DNA of 64,000 nt from JBOGZD01 sp050697155 (GCA_050697155.1 JBOGZD010000002.1:1-64000); one strand, 5' to 3'; positions 1-8,779 are shown, numbered from the stretch's first letter. Program-made: numbers and translations. The notes: generated by a model from the sequence alone, not told the origin.

Positions 1-404
1 ATCGCGTAGCGCAGCGGGTAGTAGGTGCAGTAGAGGAGGAAGACGATCAGGAACGAGACCAGGGTCGGCTCATCCCAGACGAACCACTTCCCCCACGACG
101 CCTTCGCCCAGATCGAGCCGGTCACCAGCACCCCGACGCCGAAGATCACCGAGAGGTGGATCGAGACGTAGGAGCGCGCGTCGCAGAGGGGGTCGCCGCT
201 TCGCAGGTGGCGAATCGAGTGCACGGCGGCGACCATGAACCCGACCAGCGCCATCACCGCCAGCGGCACGTGCAGGTAGAAGATCTTCTGCACGAAGCCC
301 TGGTCGGCGTCGTTCGGCGCCCAGAAGAAGACCAGCGAGAAGCCGGCGGCCAGCGCCACCACCGCGGCGGCGGCGAGGTAAGTCGGGCTGGCGAGCTTGG
401 TCAC
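1..404 (-). CDS. ccmC: Cytochrome c biogenesis permease CcmC (N-terminal part, cut by window edge)
   Basis: The frame stays open to the left edge, leaving about 134 N-terminal residues of a CcmC-type integral membrane protein that handles haem with CcmA and CcmB in system-I cytochrome c maturation. Visible are a first membrane helix (residues about 8-28), a conserved HVP motif (H45) at the start of a second helix, and the tryptophan-rich WGKWFVWDEP stretch (residues 104-113), the WWD haem-binding signature of the family. GTG at 404 is chosen because an in-frame TAA lies just upstream and AAGG sits about 11 nt before it. It follows ccmB by 27 nt in the same operon. The C-terminus is outside the window. 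Confidence 0.9.
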   Translation of the reverse strand, partial: MTKLASPTYLAAAAVVALAAGFSLVFFWAPNDADQGFVQKIFYLHVPLAVMALVGFMVAAVHSIRHLRSGDPLCDARSYVSIHLSVIFGVGVLVTGSIWAKASWGKWFVWDEPTLVSFLIVFLLYCTYYPLRYA

Positions 405-431
405 GTCGGAGCAGGCCTTTTAGTTAGGCAC

Positions 432-1100
432 CTAGTCCTCGAGCAGGAAGTCGTACACGGCGTAGCCGACCGCGACGAAGGTTAGATCGTAGAGAGCGAG
501 CACCCCCATCCATTGGCCGAAGTCCTCGTAGCCGGGACCATCGGCGGCGAGCAGCGGCTCGGCGGCGCCGGCGGCGGCGATCATCACCGGGACCAGCAGC
601 GGCAGCAGGAGGAGCGGCGCGATCAGGTCGCGAGCGCGCGAGTGGACGGCGATCGCCGAGACCAGGGCGCCGACCGTCGCCAGCCCGACGTCGGCGAGGA
701 GTAGGACCGCGGCAAGCGGCGCGAGCCCGGACCAGTCATCGAGGAAGAAGATCCCGAACACCGGCAGCGCGACAGCCTCGAGCGCAATCAGATAGATCAG
801 CAGGGCGCAGAGCTTGGCCGCGAACAGCGCCGCCCCGTCGACCGGGGCGAGCCTGATCACGTCGAATCCCCCCTGCTCGCGTTCGGCAACGAACGCCCGG
901 TTGACCGCCAGGATCGAGGCGAACAGGAGCGTCGCCAGCAGCACCCCTGCGGCGAGGCTGCCCTCGAGCTGCTCGCGGTCCAGCCCGAAGCGAAAGAGGA
1001 CGAACGTGGTGGCGGCGAACAGCGCCATCGCCGGGACCGACTCGAGCGTGCGCAGCTCGGTGCGCAGGTCCTTGGCGAGGATGGCCCGGAAGGCGTTCAC
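432..1100 (-). CDS. ccmB: Haem exporter permease CcmB
   Basis: This 222-residue, strongly hydrophobic protein matches CcmB in length and in the order of about six membrane segments. It starts with a short cytoplasmic stretch (AILAKDLRTELRT) and the family's FAEREQGG-like loop appears as FVAEREQGGFDVI near residue 75. CcmB is the membrane subunit of the CcmAB ABC complex that powers release of haem from the CcmC/CcmE complex at the outer face of the membrane. Its start overlaps the ccmA stop by 4 nt, indicating translational coupling, and ccmC follows after 27 nt. No sign of damage. Confidence 0.9.
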   Translation of the reverse strand: MNAFRAILAKDLRTELRTLESVPAMALFAATTFVLFRFGLDREQLEGSLAAGVLLATLLFASILAVNRAFVAEREQGGFDVIRLAPVDGAALFAAKLCALLIYLIALEAVALPVFGIFFLDDWSGLAPLAAVLLLADVGLATVGALVSAIAVHSRARDLIAPLLLLPLLVPVMIAAAGAAEPLLAADGPGYEDFGQWMGVLALYDLTFVAVGYAVYDFLLED

Positions 1101-1870
1101 GGCCGCGCCTCGCGTGGTTTTCCCACGGCGCCGGAGTAGGCTGCCCGCGCTTCTTGAACCGAGAGCCCGGAGGCCGGTCCGGCGTAGGCGACGCTGCCGT
1201 CGACCCGCAGGGCGAGCGCCGCGTCGGCCTGCTCGAGCCCGCGCTCGATCTCGTGCGTGACCACGACCCGGCTCAGCCCGTCAGCCGGGGCGAGCATCCG
1301 CTCGATCCGCTCGGCGGCGGCGACGTCGAGGTGCGAGCGCGGCTCGTCGAGCAGCAGCAGCTCGGGGCGATGGAGAAGCGCGCGGCAGACGGCGGCCCGC
1401 TGCAGCATCCCGGCCGAGAGGTTGCGGACCAGCTCGTCGCCGCGGCGCTCCAGCCCGGCGGCGGCCAGCAGCTCGCCGATCCGCTCGCGCGGCGAGTCGA
1501 GCGCGTGCAGGCGGGCGTTGAAGTTGAGGTTCTCGCGGACGCTGAGCTCGCGATAGAGCAGCGGCTCGTGACCCAGGTAGCCGATCCGGCCCCGTGCCCT
1601 CCAGGCCTCGCGGGGGAGCGCGGCACCCAGCACCGCTGCCCTCCCGGCGCTCGGGCGGAGCAGGGTGGCGAGGATTCGCAGCAGGGTGCTCTTGCCCGCG
1701 CCGTTGGGGCCGAGCACGACCAGCGTCGCCCCGCGCTCGAGCTCGAGGCTGACGTCGCGGAGCACCGGGCGCTCGCCGTAGTCGCGCCGGAGGCCGCGGA
1801 GAACGACCGCCGCCGCCGTCCCGGCATCCGCCGGCTTCGCCTCCCGCTCGACCGCGGTGTCGGTGACCAT
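1097..1870 (-). CDS. ccmA: ABC transporter ATPase CcmA of cytochrome c maturation
   Basis: A 257-residue ABC ATPase with Walker A GPNGAGKST, signature LSAGMLQR and Walker B LLLLDEPRSHLD, followed by an H-loop (VVVTHE). The LSAGM form of the signature and the position directly before ccmB identify it as CcmA rather than a generic ABC ATPase. It hydrolyses ATP on the cytoplasmic side to drive the CcmB/CcmC haem-handling complex. Gene order ccmA-ccmB-ccmC with a 4-nt overlap shows one operon. The ATG at 1870 has a weak -10-like hexamer (CAATCG) 7 nt upstream, consistent with a leaderless start. Confidence 0.9.
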   Translation of the reverse strand: MVTDTAVEREAKPADAGTAAAVVLRGLRRDYGERPVLRDVSLELERGATLVVLGPNGAGKSTLLRILATLLRPSAGRAAVLGAALPREAWRARGRIGYLGHEPLLYRELSVRENLNFNARLHALDSPRERIGELLAAAGLERRGDELVRNLSAGMLQRAAVCRALLHRPELLLLDEPRSHLDVAAAERIERMLAPADGLSRVVVTHEIERGLEQADAALALRVDGSVAYAGPASGLSVQEARAAYSGAVGKPREARP

Positions 1871-1947
1871 CTTGATCCGATTGTCCCAGCGGCGCGCCTG
1901 CGCGCCTGCAACCTGGCGCTCGCGTCTTCATCCGCGCGTTAGGACCG

Positions 1948-1972
1948 CTCGCTACATCTGTCTCGTAGCGAG
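1948..1972 (+). promoter_or_regulatory. Leader hairpin before a strong Shine-Dalgarno site
   Basis: CTCGCTAC and GTAGCGAG form a perfect 8-bp stem with a 9-nt loop just upstream of GGAGG, which lies 6 nt before the ATG at 1984. The stem sits where it could affect ribosome access; a regulatory role is inference. Confidence 0.45.
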
Positions 1973-1983
1973 GGAGGGACTCA

Positions 1984-2751
1984 ATGCGACCCCTGCCTCG
2001 CCGAACACGAGCCTTCGCGGCCGCCGCTCTCGTCGTCAGCGCCGGGGCGGCGGCGCTCGTCCTCGCCGATGCGCTGCCTCTGGGCGACGATGGCCCCAGC
2101 GCCGACCGGGCATCCGCGCGCGTGCACTCAGCCGGTGCAGACCGGTCTGCGGACGGCGACCGCCTGCGGTCGGCGTCCGGCGAGCGGGCCGGATCCGAGC
2201 GCAGCGTCGGACCCCGGATCCGCTGGCGGGACTCGGTCGCGATCGGCGTCCCCGAGGCCGGCAGCCTGGAGCGCGGCGTGCAGCTTCCCGCCGCAGGACG
2301 CACCTACTTCACCTGGGACCCGATCCTCAAGCGCCGCCCGAACCGCGACTGGCGGCGCTGGGGAACCGACGAGCTCGTGCGCACCACCCTGCGGGTGCTG
2401 CGAACGTTCGCCGAGCGGTCCCCCGCCGCGCCGCGGGTCGGCGTCGGCGACCTCAGCCTCCCCTACGGCGGCGACTTCGGCCCTGAGGTCAGCGGCGGCA
2501 TCGGCCACGCGACCCACCAGAACGGCCTCGACGTCGATCTCTACTACCCGCGCCTCGACCGCGCCGAGCGGGCGCCGACCTCGGTCGACCAGATCGACCG
2601 CCGGCTATCGCAGGCGCTGGTCGATCTCTTCGTCGGCGCGGGAGCGACGGTGATCTACGTCGGTCCGAGCACCGGGCTCGGGGGCCCGACCGAGATCGTC
2701 CAGCCGCTGGTAAACCACGACAACCACCTGCACGCGCGGATCGACGGCTGA
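1984..2751 (+). CDS. MepA-like murein endopeptidase (peptidase M74 type), secreted
   Basis: This 255-residue protein begins with a positively charged segment and a hydrophobic signal or anchor helix (residues about 8-30), followed by a low-complexity linker and a domain resembling penicillin-insensitive murein endopeptidase. The metal-binding motif of the family, HxxHxxGxDxD, is present as HATHQNGLDVD (H175, H178, D183, D185), and the second half of the site appears near the C-terminus as NHDNHLHAR. MepA enzymes cleave peptide cross-links in peptidoglycan, so a role in wall remodelling outside the membrane is likely. A GGAGG ribosome site 6 nt before ATG fixes the start. It is transcribed alone, divergent from ccmA. 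Confidence 0.8.
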   Translation: MRPLPRRTRAFAAAALVVSAGAAALVLADALPLGDDGPSADRASARVHSAGADRSADGDRLRSASGERAGSERSVGPRIRWRDSVAIGVPEAGSLERGVQLPAAGRTYFTWDPILKRRPNRDWRRWGTDELVRTTLRVLRTFAERSPAAPRVGVGDLSLPYGGDFGPEVSGGIGHATHQNGLDVDLYYPRLDRAERAPTSVDQIDRRLSQALVDLFVGAGATVIYVGPSTGLGGPTEIVQPLVNHDNHLHARIDG

Positions 2752-2772
2752 CCCCGTCGAGGGCTGGATGAG

Positions 2773-3192
2773 TCAGCGCGGCTTGCCCTCGTTGAGCCGC
2801 TCGAGCCCGTCGTCGGGGATCGGCTCCCAGGCCGCCGCATAGGCGACGTAGGTGCGCCAGCTCGGGCGCACGCCTGGATCGCCGTCGAACGCGCTCATGC
2901 GGACGCTCATCTGCGTCGGATCGTCGGGGTTGCGGCTGAACAGGTGCGCCCCGCACTCGCGGCAGAAGCACTTCTCGAAGCCGCCCTCGCGGTGGCGCCA
3001 GGCCTTGACCAGCTCCTCGCCCGCCAGCAGCCGGAACGTGCGGCCATCGATTCGCGCCTGGGCCGAGGCCGCCGTGCCGGTGCGGCGCTGGCAGCGCGTG
3101 CAGTGGCAGTAGCCCGCCGCGGTGGCCGGCTCGGTGAGCTCGAAGCGCACGCCCCCGCAGAGACAGCCCCCCGTCGTCGACGGATCGGTCAC
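2773..3192 (-). CDS. GFA/CENP-V family zinc-binding protein
   Basis: A 139-residue protein with the characteristic zinc-binding cysteines of the glutathione-dependent formaldehyde-activating (GFA) fold: GGCLCGGV near the N-terminus, YCHCTRCQ, and CFCRECGAHLF in the second half. Members have a structural zinc; many have no proven activity, so formaldehyde-glutathione chemistry should not be assumed. The GTG start at 3192 lies 22 nt after the stop of the aldehyde dehydrogenase on the same strand, so the two are probably co-transcribed, which would fit an aldehyde-handling role (inference). Confidence 0.85.
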   Translation of the reverse strand: MTDPSTTGGCLCGGVRFELTEPATAAGYCHCTRCQRRTGTAASAQARIDGRTFRLLAGEELVKAWRHREGGFEKCFCRECGAHLFSRNPDDPTQMSVRMSAFDGDPGVRPSWRTYVAYAAAWEPIPDDGLERLNEGKPR

Positions 3193-3214
3193 GGCGAGCG
3201 GTGCCGCGCCACGG

Positions 3215-4780
3215 TCAGCGGCCCTTGCGCACGATCTTCGCCCCCACCTTCGCGAGCGGGACCAGCCCCTCGCGCAACGCCCGAAGCCGCTGGCCGTTGC
3301 GGCCGTAGAGCAGCCGCGCCGAGGAGCGGATCGCGGTGCCGAGGGTGGAGTCGTAGGGCTGCCACCAGAAGTCGCGGGTGATTCCCGACTCCCAGGCGAC
3401 CAGCTTGACGTTCACGCACTCATACACGCCGAACTTCGAGTGCGAGCGGCCGAGGCCGGATTCCTTGACCCCGCCCCACGAGCACTGCAGCGCCCCGTGC
3501 GAGTAGGAGTGGTCGTTGATCCAGACCATCCCCGTTTCCATCCGGCGCGCGATCCGCTCGCCCTTGGCGCGGTCCTTGGTCCAGACCGAGGCGCCGAGGC
3601 CGAAGTTCGTGTCGTTGGCGCGGCGCAGCGCCTCCTCCTCGTCGGCGACGACGACGATCGGCACCACCGGCCCGAAGATCTCCTCGTTCATGATCCGCAT
3701 CTCGTCCTCGACCCCGGCGAGGACCGTCGGGGCGATGAAGCGCCCCGAGAAGCCGTCCACCTCGCGCGGGCCGCCGGTGACCCGCTCGGCGCCGGCCGAG
3801 AGCGCATCGTCGACGAGCCCGGTGACCACATCGGCCTGCTCGGCCGAGACCATCGGCCCGCTCTCGGTCTCCCAGCGCAGCGGGTCACCGACGGTGAGCC
3901 GCTCGGTCTCGCGCACGACGCCCTCGATGAAGCGGTCGGCCACGTCCTGGACGACGTACGTGCGCTCGATCCCCGAGCAGGTCTGGCCGGAGTTCGCGAA
4001 CCCGCCCCAGACACAGCCGGAGACCGCGTTGGCGAGGTCGGCGTCGGCGCAGACGATCTGCGGGTCCTTGCCGCCCAGCTCCAGGACGCTGCCCTTGAGT
4101 CGCTGCGCGCAGAGCTCGCCCACCCCGCGCCCGACCTCGACCGATCCGGTGAAGAAGATCTTCGCGGTCGAGGCCTCGCAGAGCGCCTGGCCGATGACGC
4201 CGCCGCCGTGGACCGTGCGGACCAGGCCCTCGGGCAGACCGCCGTCCTCGAACGCCTTCTGGATCCGCTCGCCGAGCAGCGGCGTCAGGCTGGCGGGCTT
4301 CAGCACCACACCGTTGCCGGCCATGAGCGCGATCGCGACCTCGCCGAACGGGATCGACCAGGGGTAGTTCCAGGGCGAGATCACGCCCACCACCCCGAGG
4401 GGCTCGTAAGAGAAGAAGCTGCGCTTCGTCTTCAGGAACGCCTGCGGGTAGGGGATGCGCTCGTCGGCGAGGATCCGCGGCCCGGCGTCGGCGCACCAGT
4501 GCAGGGCGTCGATCGTCGGCAGCAGCTCCATCGTGTAGGACTCGGTGATCGGCTTGCCCTGCTCGTGGGTGAGCAGCTCGGCCACCTCGTCCATCTGCTC
4601 GACCAGCGCATCGGCGGCGCGGCGCATGTAGCGGGCGCGGTCGCCGGGCGTGAGCTGCGCCCAGAAGGGCTGGACCTCGGCGACGTCGTCGACGACCGCC
4701 TGCACCTCGTCCGGCTTGATCGTCTCGACCGTGCCGACCAGCTCGCCCGTCGCCGGGTTGAACGACTCGAGAACCCCCAT
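3215..4780 (-). CDS. NAD(P)-dependent aldehyde dehydrogenase family protein
   Basis: A 521-residue aldehyde dehydrogenase. Hallmarks: N-terminal FNPATGELV, cofactor-binding SPWNYPWSIP, the general-base motif LELGGKDPQ, and the catalytic cysteine in FANSGQTCSG (C268). It oxidises an aldehyde to the acid; the substrate cannot be told from sequence, although the succinate-semialdehyde/benzaldehyde-type subfamilies are closest in style. About 60 residues follow the usual C-terminal end, including a WWQPYD stretch and a very basic tail (VGAKIVRKGR) that may be a membrane-associating helix. It precedes the GFA gene with a 22-nt gap. The ATG at 4780 is preceded by TAAGAT, 10 nt away. Confidence 0.88.
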   Translation of the reverse strand: MGVLESFNPATGELVGTVETIKPDEVQAVVDDVAEVQPFWAQLTPGDRARYMRRAADALVEQMDEVAELLTHEQGKPITESYTMELLPTIDALHWCADAGPRILADERIPYPQAFLKTKRSFFSYEPLGVVGVISPWNYPWSIPFGEVAIALMAGNGVVLKPASLTPLLGERIQKAFEDGGLPEGLVRTVHGGGVIGQALCEASTAKIFFTGSVEVGRGVGELCAQRLKGSVLELGGKDPQIVCADADLANAVSGCVWGGFANSGQTCSGIERTYVVQDVADRFIEGVVRETERLTVGDPLRWETESGPMVSAEQADVVTGLVDDALSAGAERVTGGPREVDGFSGRFIAPTVLAGVEDEMRIMNEEIFGPVVPIVVVADEEEALRRANDTNFGLGASVWTKDRAKGERIARRMETGMVWINDHSYSHGALQCSWGGVKESGLGRSHSKFGVYECVNVKLVAWESGITRDFWWQPYDSTLGTAIRSSARLLYGRNGQRLRALREGLVPLAKVGAKIVRKGR

Positions 4781-4841
4781 CCAGGGCTCGATCTTATCGG
4801 CGTGCCCTCGGCGAGATGCCGTCGGGATCGGCGAGACCGGC

Positions 4842-5198
4842 TCAGTCCCCCCAGCGCGCCTTCATCGCCCGCTGGTCGCGAAAACTGTGGTTGCAGCGCA
4901 GCCTGGCGACCGTGGTACCGCCGAAGCGGCAGACGAAGTTCTCGACCGCCACCCGCTCGCAGGGATCGTTCGGGCAGTTGACCTTGCGCCGCCACTTACG
5001 GAACACGAGCTTCGCGCCCCTGCACTTCATCCCCCGCGACCTCACCTTCGCCTTGGTGAACCCGAGCCCGACCTTGCCGCATTTGACGAACTTCGCCCGC
5101 GCGTCAGCGCGCTCGGGCGCCGCCGCGCCCGACGCGATGAGGGTCCCGGCGAGCGCCATAGCGACGGCAAGCGCAAGGGCCGTCGTCGACGACCTCAT
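4842..5198 (-). CDS. Small secreted six-cysteine protein of unknown function
   Basis: A 118-residue protein with a clear signal peptide (basic MRSS, hydrophobic core to about residue 25, ASGAAA-type cleavage region). The mature part is very basic and has six cysteines spaced as three likely disulfides: KCGK, MKCRG, NCPNDPC, FVCRF and LRCNHSF. This arrangement, with a central tryptophan and an F-C-R stretch followed by an R-C-N/S stretch, resembles a secreted module I recall as common in Thermoleophilia proteins of unknown role. It lies 62 nt upstream of the aldehyde dehydrogenase on the same strand. No function is proposed. Confidence 0.7.
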   Translation of the reverse strand: MRSSTTALALAVAMALAGTLIASGAAAPERADARAKFVKCGKVGLGFTKAKVRSRGMKCRGAKLVFRKWRRKVNCPNDPCERVAVENFVCRFGGTTVARLRCNHSFRDQRAMKARWGD

Positions 5199-5259
5199 CG
5201 TGGCTCGCTCGTCGTGACCACCGGCGATGACGCGATACTCGCCCGGCGGAGCGGGAAAC

Positions 5260-6597
5260 TCAGCCCTCGCGGCGACGGCGGGCGGCCTCGAGGCGGCGGC
5301 GGAGCTCGGCCTCGAAGCCGCGATCGGTGGGCTCGTAGAAGCGCTCGCCGGCGAGCTCGTCGGGGAGCAGCGGCTGGTCGGCGATCGCGCCGGGCTCGTC
5401 GTGCGGATAGACGTAGCCCTCGCCGCGCCCGAGCTTCTTCGCGCCGCGGTAGTGAGCGTCGCGCAGGTGGTCGGGGGGCAGCTTCGCGCCGTGCTCGCGC
5501 ACGTGGCGGGTCGCGGCCGAGATCGCGCTGGTCGAGGCGTTCGACTTCGGCGCCAGCGCCAGGTAGGCCGACGCCTGGGCCAGGTTGAGCGCGCACTCGG
5601 GCAGCCCGACCCGGTCCACCGCCTGACCCGCCGCGGTGGCGACGACGAGCGCCTGCGGGTCCGCGTTGCCGATGTCCTCGGAGGCGAGAATCACCATCCG
5701 GCGGGCGATGAAGCGTGGGTCCTCGCCGCCCTCGAGCATCGCCGCGAGGTAGTAGACCGAAGCGTCGGGGTCTGACCCGCGGGTCGCCTTGATCCACGCC
5801 GAGATGTAGTCGTAGTGTCGGTCGCCCTCGCGGTCGTAGGTGACCGCCTTGCGCTGCAGCGCGTCCTCGGCGGTGCCGAGGTCGATCGCGCCTCCCGCCG
5901 CATCGGCGGCCTCAACCGCGCGCTCGAGCGCGGCGAGCGCGGTGCGGGCGTCGCCACCGGCGCGCTCGGCGAGCAGCTCGAGCGCCTCGTCGTCGATCCG
6001 CGGCGGATCGGCGATCCCGCGCTCGGGGTTGGCGAGCGCCCGCCGCAGCAGCTCGGCGAGCTGTCGGGGATCGAGCGGGTGAAGCTCGTAGATCTGGCAG
6101 CGCGAGAGCAGGGCGTTGTTGACCTCGAAGTAGGGGTTCTCGGTCGTCGCCCCGATCAGGGTCACGAGGTCCTCCTCGACCGCGGGCAGCAGCGCGTCCT
6201 GCTGCGCCTTGTTGAAGCGGTGGATCTCGTCGAGGAAGAAGATCGTCGGCTGATCCGTGCCCCGGCGGCGCTCCTCGGCGCGGGCGATCACCGCCCTGAC
6301 CTCGGCGCGGCCGGCGTTGACCGCCGACTCCTCCTCGAACGCGCCCCGGGCGGCGGCGGCGATTATCCGCGCCAGCGTCGTCTTCCCCGACCCGGCCGGG
6401 CCGTAGAGGATCGCCGAGTGGGGCTCGCCGGACTCGATCGCCACCCGCAGCGACGAGCCGGGCCCGAGCAGGTGCTCCTGGCCGACGAGCTCATCGAGCG
6501 ACCGCGGCCGCATCCGCACCGCCAGCGGCGCCTCGGCGAACGGCACCCCGGTGCGCCGCTCGGCGGTCTCCTCGCCGGTGTCGAACAACCGCTCCAC
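5260..6597 (-). CDS. rarA: Replication-associated recombination protein A (RarA/MgsA), AAA+ ATPase
   Basis: A 445-residue AAA+ ATPase of the RarA/MgsA/WRNIP1 family. It shows the N-terminal [27 protein letters not shown] loader region, Walker [11 protein letters not shown], Walker [16 protein letters not shown], sensor 1 [12 protein letters not shown], and the C-terminal tetramerisation domain with [16 protein letters not shown] and [14 protein letters not shown]. RarA acts at stalled replication forks together with SSB and the clamp. The GTG start at 6597 lies 6 nt after GATACT on the minus strand, consistent with a leaderless transcript from the palindromic region shared with the divergent TauE gene. 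Confidence 0.93.
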   Translation of the reverse strand: MERLFDTGEETAERRTGVPFAEAPLAVRMRPRSLDELVGQEHLLGPGSSLRVAIESGEPHSAILYGPAGSGKTTLARIIAAAARGAFEEESAVNAGRAEVRAVIARAEERRRGTDQPTIFFLDEIHRFNKAQQDALLPAVEEDLVTLIGATTENPYFEVNNALLSRCQIYELHPLDPRQLAELLRRALANPERGIADPPRIDDEALELLAERAGGDARTALAALERAVEAADAAGGAIDLGTAEDALQRKAVTYDREGDRHYDYISAWIKATRGSDPDASVYYLAAMLEGGEDPRFIARRMVILASEDIGNADPQALVVATAAGQAVDRVGLPECALNLAQASAYLALAPKSNASTSAISAATRHVREHGAKLPPDHLRDAHYRGAKKLGRGEGYVYPHDEPGAIADQPLLPDELAGERFYEPTDRGFEAELRRRLEAARRRREG

Positions 6598-6641
6598 GCG
6601 GGCAGTATCCCGCGAGCCTCCTGCGGGATACTCGCGCCCGC
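6598..6641. promoter_or_regulatory. Palindromic divergent promoter between rarA and the TauE gene
   Basis: AGTATCCCGC (6604-6613) and GCGGGATACT (6623-6632) form a perfect 10-bp inverted repeat around a 9-nt spacer, extended by GCGGGC (6598-6603) and GCCCGC (6636-6641). Each arm reads outward as GCGGGATACT, placing a -10-like GATACT 6 nt before the rarA GTG and 10 nt before the TTG proposed for the exporter. It could be two symmetrical promoters, an operator, or both. Confidence 0.55.
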
Positions 6642-6642
6642 C

Positions 6643-7388
6643 TTGGAGGCACTTGAGATCGCAGCGGTCGTCGCATGGGCCTTCGTGGTCTCGCTCGTGG
6701 GCGGCATGGTCGGCTTGGTGCTCGGCAACCTGCGGCTGCCGCTGCTACTGGTCTTCGCCAGCTCGCCGGCCGCGGGAGCGGGCGCCAACGTCGCAGTCAG
6801 CGGCGCGGCGCCGCCGGCCGCCACGCCGGCGCCGGGCGAATCGACTGGCGGCTCTTCTGGTGGATGGCGCCCACCTCGCTGGTCGGGGCGGTCGGCGGTG
6901 GCCTGGTCTCGGGCGAGGTCCCCGACGAGCCGCTGCTGATCGCGATCGGGGTCGTGATCCTCTACGGCGCCTGGGAGGTCTACCGCCAGGACGTCGGCGC
7001 TGCACCGCCCTCCCCAGGCCTTCGGACGCACCTGCTCAACGCCGCGCTCGTCGGGCTCGCAGTGGGCCTGCTGGGCGGCTTCGTCGGCCTCATCCTCGGC
7101 TCGCCGCGGCTGCCGGCGCTGGTGAAGTACGCGGGGATCACGCCCCACGCGGTCGTGGGGACGAACGCGGCTGTCGGCGTGATCGTCGGGATCGGGGGGT
7201 TGGTCGGCCACCTGCCGAGCGGGGTCGACTGGGACCTGTTCGCCGCCGGCTGCGCCGGCGGCGTCCCCGGCGCCTACCTCGGCGCCCAGCTCACCGGGCG
7301 ACTCGACGAGCACGCCCTGCTGCGCGCCTGCGCCGCCGTGCTGGTGCTCAGCGGCGTCGCCATTCTCGTTCGTGCCGCCGTGGGCTGA
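6643..7388 (+). pseudogene. TauE/SafE-family membrane exporter with a -1 frameshift
   Basis: Two adjacent frames together encode one TauE/SafE-type protein of about 248 residues. The first (TTG at 6643) gives EALEIAAVVAWAFVVSL and a GNLRLPLLL helix up to GANVAVSG; the second, from about 6822 on, continues with RIDWRLFWWMAPTSLVG, KYAGITPHAVVGTNAAVG and a normal C-terminus ending at 7388. The join needs one extra base near 6815-6825, within a run of GCC codons (restoring a C there gives a continuous reading). The family transports sulfite or other organosulfur anions, substrate unknown here. Whether the lesion is real or a sequencing or assembly error cannot be decided from the sequence alone. 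Confidence 0.7.
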
Positions 7389-7415
7389 CCGCGTGGGCCG
7401 GGGATGCGGCGCGGG

Positions 7416-7421
7416 TAGTCT
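7416..7421 (+). promoter_or_regulatory. Leaderless -10 box (TAGTCT) for the M20 gene
   Basis: TAGTCT ends 7 nt before the ATG at 7429 and no Shine-Dalgarno site is present, so transcription would start at or within a base of the start codon. Confidence 0.55.
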
Positions 7422-7428
7422 GGACGGG

Positions 7429-8775
7429 ATGGGCGAGGAAACGACCGTCGCGCGGACCCGAGCGGACGCCGACGCGGTCGAGCTGCTCGGCGAGCTGATC
7501 CGCATCGACACCTCGAACCCCCCTGGCAACGAGCAGCCAGCGCAGGAGCTGCTGGAGGCGACGCTGTCGGCCGCGGGCTTCGAGTGCGAGCTGCTCGCGG
7601 CCGAGCCCGGCCGACCGAACCTGGTCGCCGGCCTGGACGGCGAGGCCGACGGGCCGACGCTGTGCCTGCTGGGCCACACCGACACCGTGCCCGCCGACCC
7701 GAGCGAGTGGAGCTTCGACCCCTGGGCGGGAGACGTGGTCGACGGCATGGTCCGCGGCCGCGGGGCGCAGGACATGAAGGACCAGGTCGCGGCCGAGGTC
7801 GCCGCCGCGGCGGCGCTCGCCCGCGACGGCTGGCGCCCCGCCCGGGGCCGGCTGCTGGTGGTGGCCACCGCCGACGAGGAGGTCGGCGCCGAGCACGGCG
7901 CGGCATGGCTGTGCGAGGAGCACCCCGACAAGGTGCGCGCCGACATGGTCGTCAACGAGGGCGGCGGCACCGCGTTCGAGCTCGCCGGACGGCGGTTCTA
8001 CACCCTCTGCGTCGGCGAGAAGGGCGTCTGCCGGTTCAGGCTCTCCGCCCGGGGTGCCGCGGGCCACGCGTCGATCCCGGGGATCGGCGAGAACGCCCTG
8101 CTGAAGCTCGCTCCGGCGCTGGTGAGGCTCGGCGAGCAGCCGGATCTCGACCCGACCCCCGAGAGCATCCGGTTCCTCGCCACCCTGCTCGACGACACCG
8201 AGGCCAGGCACGACGCGGCCTGGCTCGAGGGCGCGATCGAGCGCCTGCGCGGGATCTCGCCCCTGCTGGCCGCGTATCTCGCCGAGCCGATGAGCCGGGT
8301 GACCGTGGTCCCCACCCGCGCCCATGCCTCCGACAAGGACAACGTGATCCCGTCACGGGCCGAGACGCTGGTCGACTGCCGGGCCCCGCCCGGGATCGGA
8401 CCGGAGCAGGTGCGCGAACGGGTCGCCGAGGTGCTCGGGCCGCTGTTCGGCGAGCTCGACCTCGAGTTCACCGAGACAGTGGTCGGCAACCGCTCGCCGA
8501 TCGACTCGCCGCTCGCGGACGCGATCGCCGGGTGGCTCGCCGAGGCGGACCCCGGGGCGACCCTGGTGCCGATCGTGATGCCCGGGTTCAGCGACAGCCA
8601 CTGGTTTCGGAAGGCGTTCGACTCGGCGATCGTCTACGGCTTTCACCCCCAGCGCGAGCTCGACCTGTTCACCGCATCCCCACTCGTCCACGCTGCCGAC
8701 GAGCGCGCCGCGGTCGCCGACGTCGAGCTCGCCGCCGGCTTCTACGCCGACCTCGCCCAGCGGGTGTTGGGGTGA
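7429..8775 (+). CDS. M20/ArgE-DapE family metallopeptidase or deacylase
   Basis: A 448-residue M20-family zinc hydrolase. Visible are the first metal ligand motif LLGHTDTVPAD, the bridging GRGAQDMKDQ motif, the general-base pair ATADEEVGAEHG, and later NEGGGTAFE, with a dimerisation (lid) domain starting at RLSARGAAGHASIPG. The C-terminal ligand lies in GFHPQRELDLF...LVHAADE. Members remove an acyl or peptide group from amino acids; the substrate is not deducible. An upstream in-frame ATG at 7372 would overlap the exporter, but the leaderless -10 box and N-terminal fit favour 7429. The DUF1385 gene follows after 4 nt, probably co-transcribed. Confidence 0.88.
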   Translation: MGEETTVARTRADADAVELLGELIRIDTSNPPGNEQPAQELLEATLSAAGFECELLAAEPGRPNLVAGLDGEADGPTLCLLGHTDTVPADPSEWSFDPWAGDVVDGMVRGRGAQDMKDQVAAEVAAAAALARDGWRPARGRLLVVATADEEVGAEHGAAWLCEEHPDKVRADMVVNEGGGTAFELAGRRFYTLCVGEKGVCRFRLSARGAAGHASIPGIGENALLKLAPALVRLGEQPDLDPTPESIRFLATLLDDTEARHDAAWLEGAIERLRGISPLLAAYLAEPMSRVTVVPTRAHASDKDNVIPSRAETLVDCRAPPGIGPEQVRERVAEVLGPLFGELDLEFTETVVGNRSPIDSPLADAIAGWLAEADPGATLVPIVMPGFSDSHWFRKAFDSAIVYGFHPQRELDLFTASPLVHAADERAAVADVELAAGFYADLAQRVLG

Positions 8776-8779
8776 GACG

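Noticed and set aside
3122..4981. Long open frame (about 619 codons) antisense to the aldehyde dehydrogenase
   Set aside because: Composition is the Arg/Asp/His-rich pattern produced opposite a high-GC gene; the opposite strand carries clear catalytic motifs.
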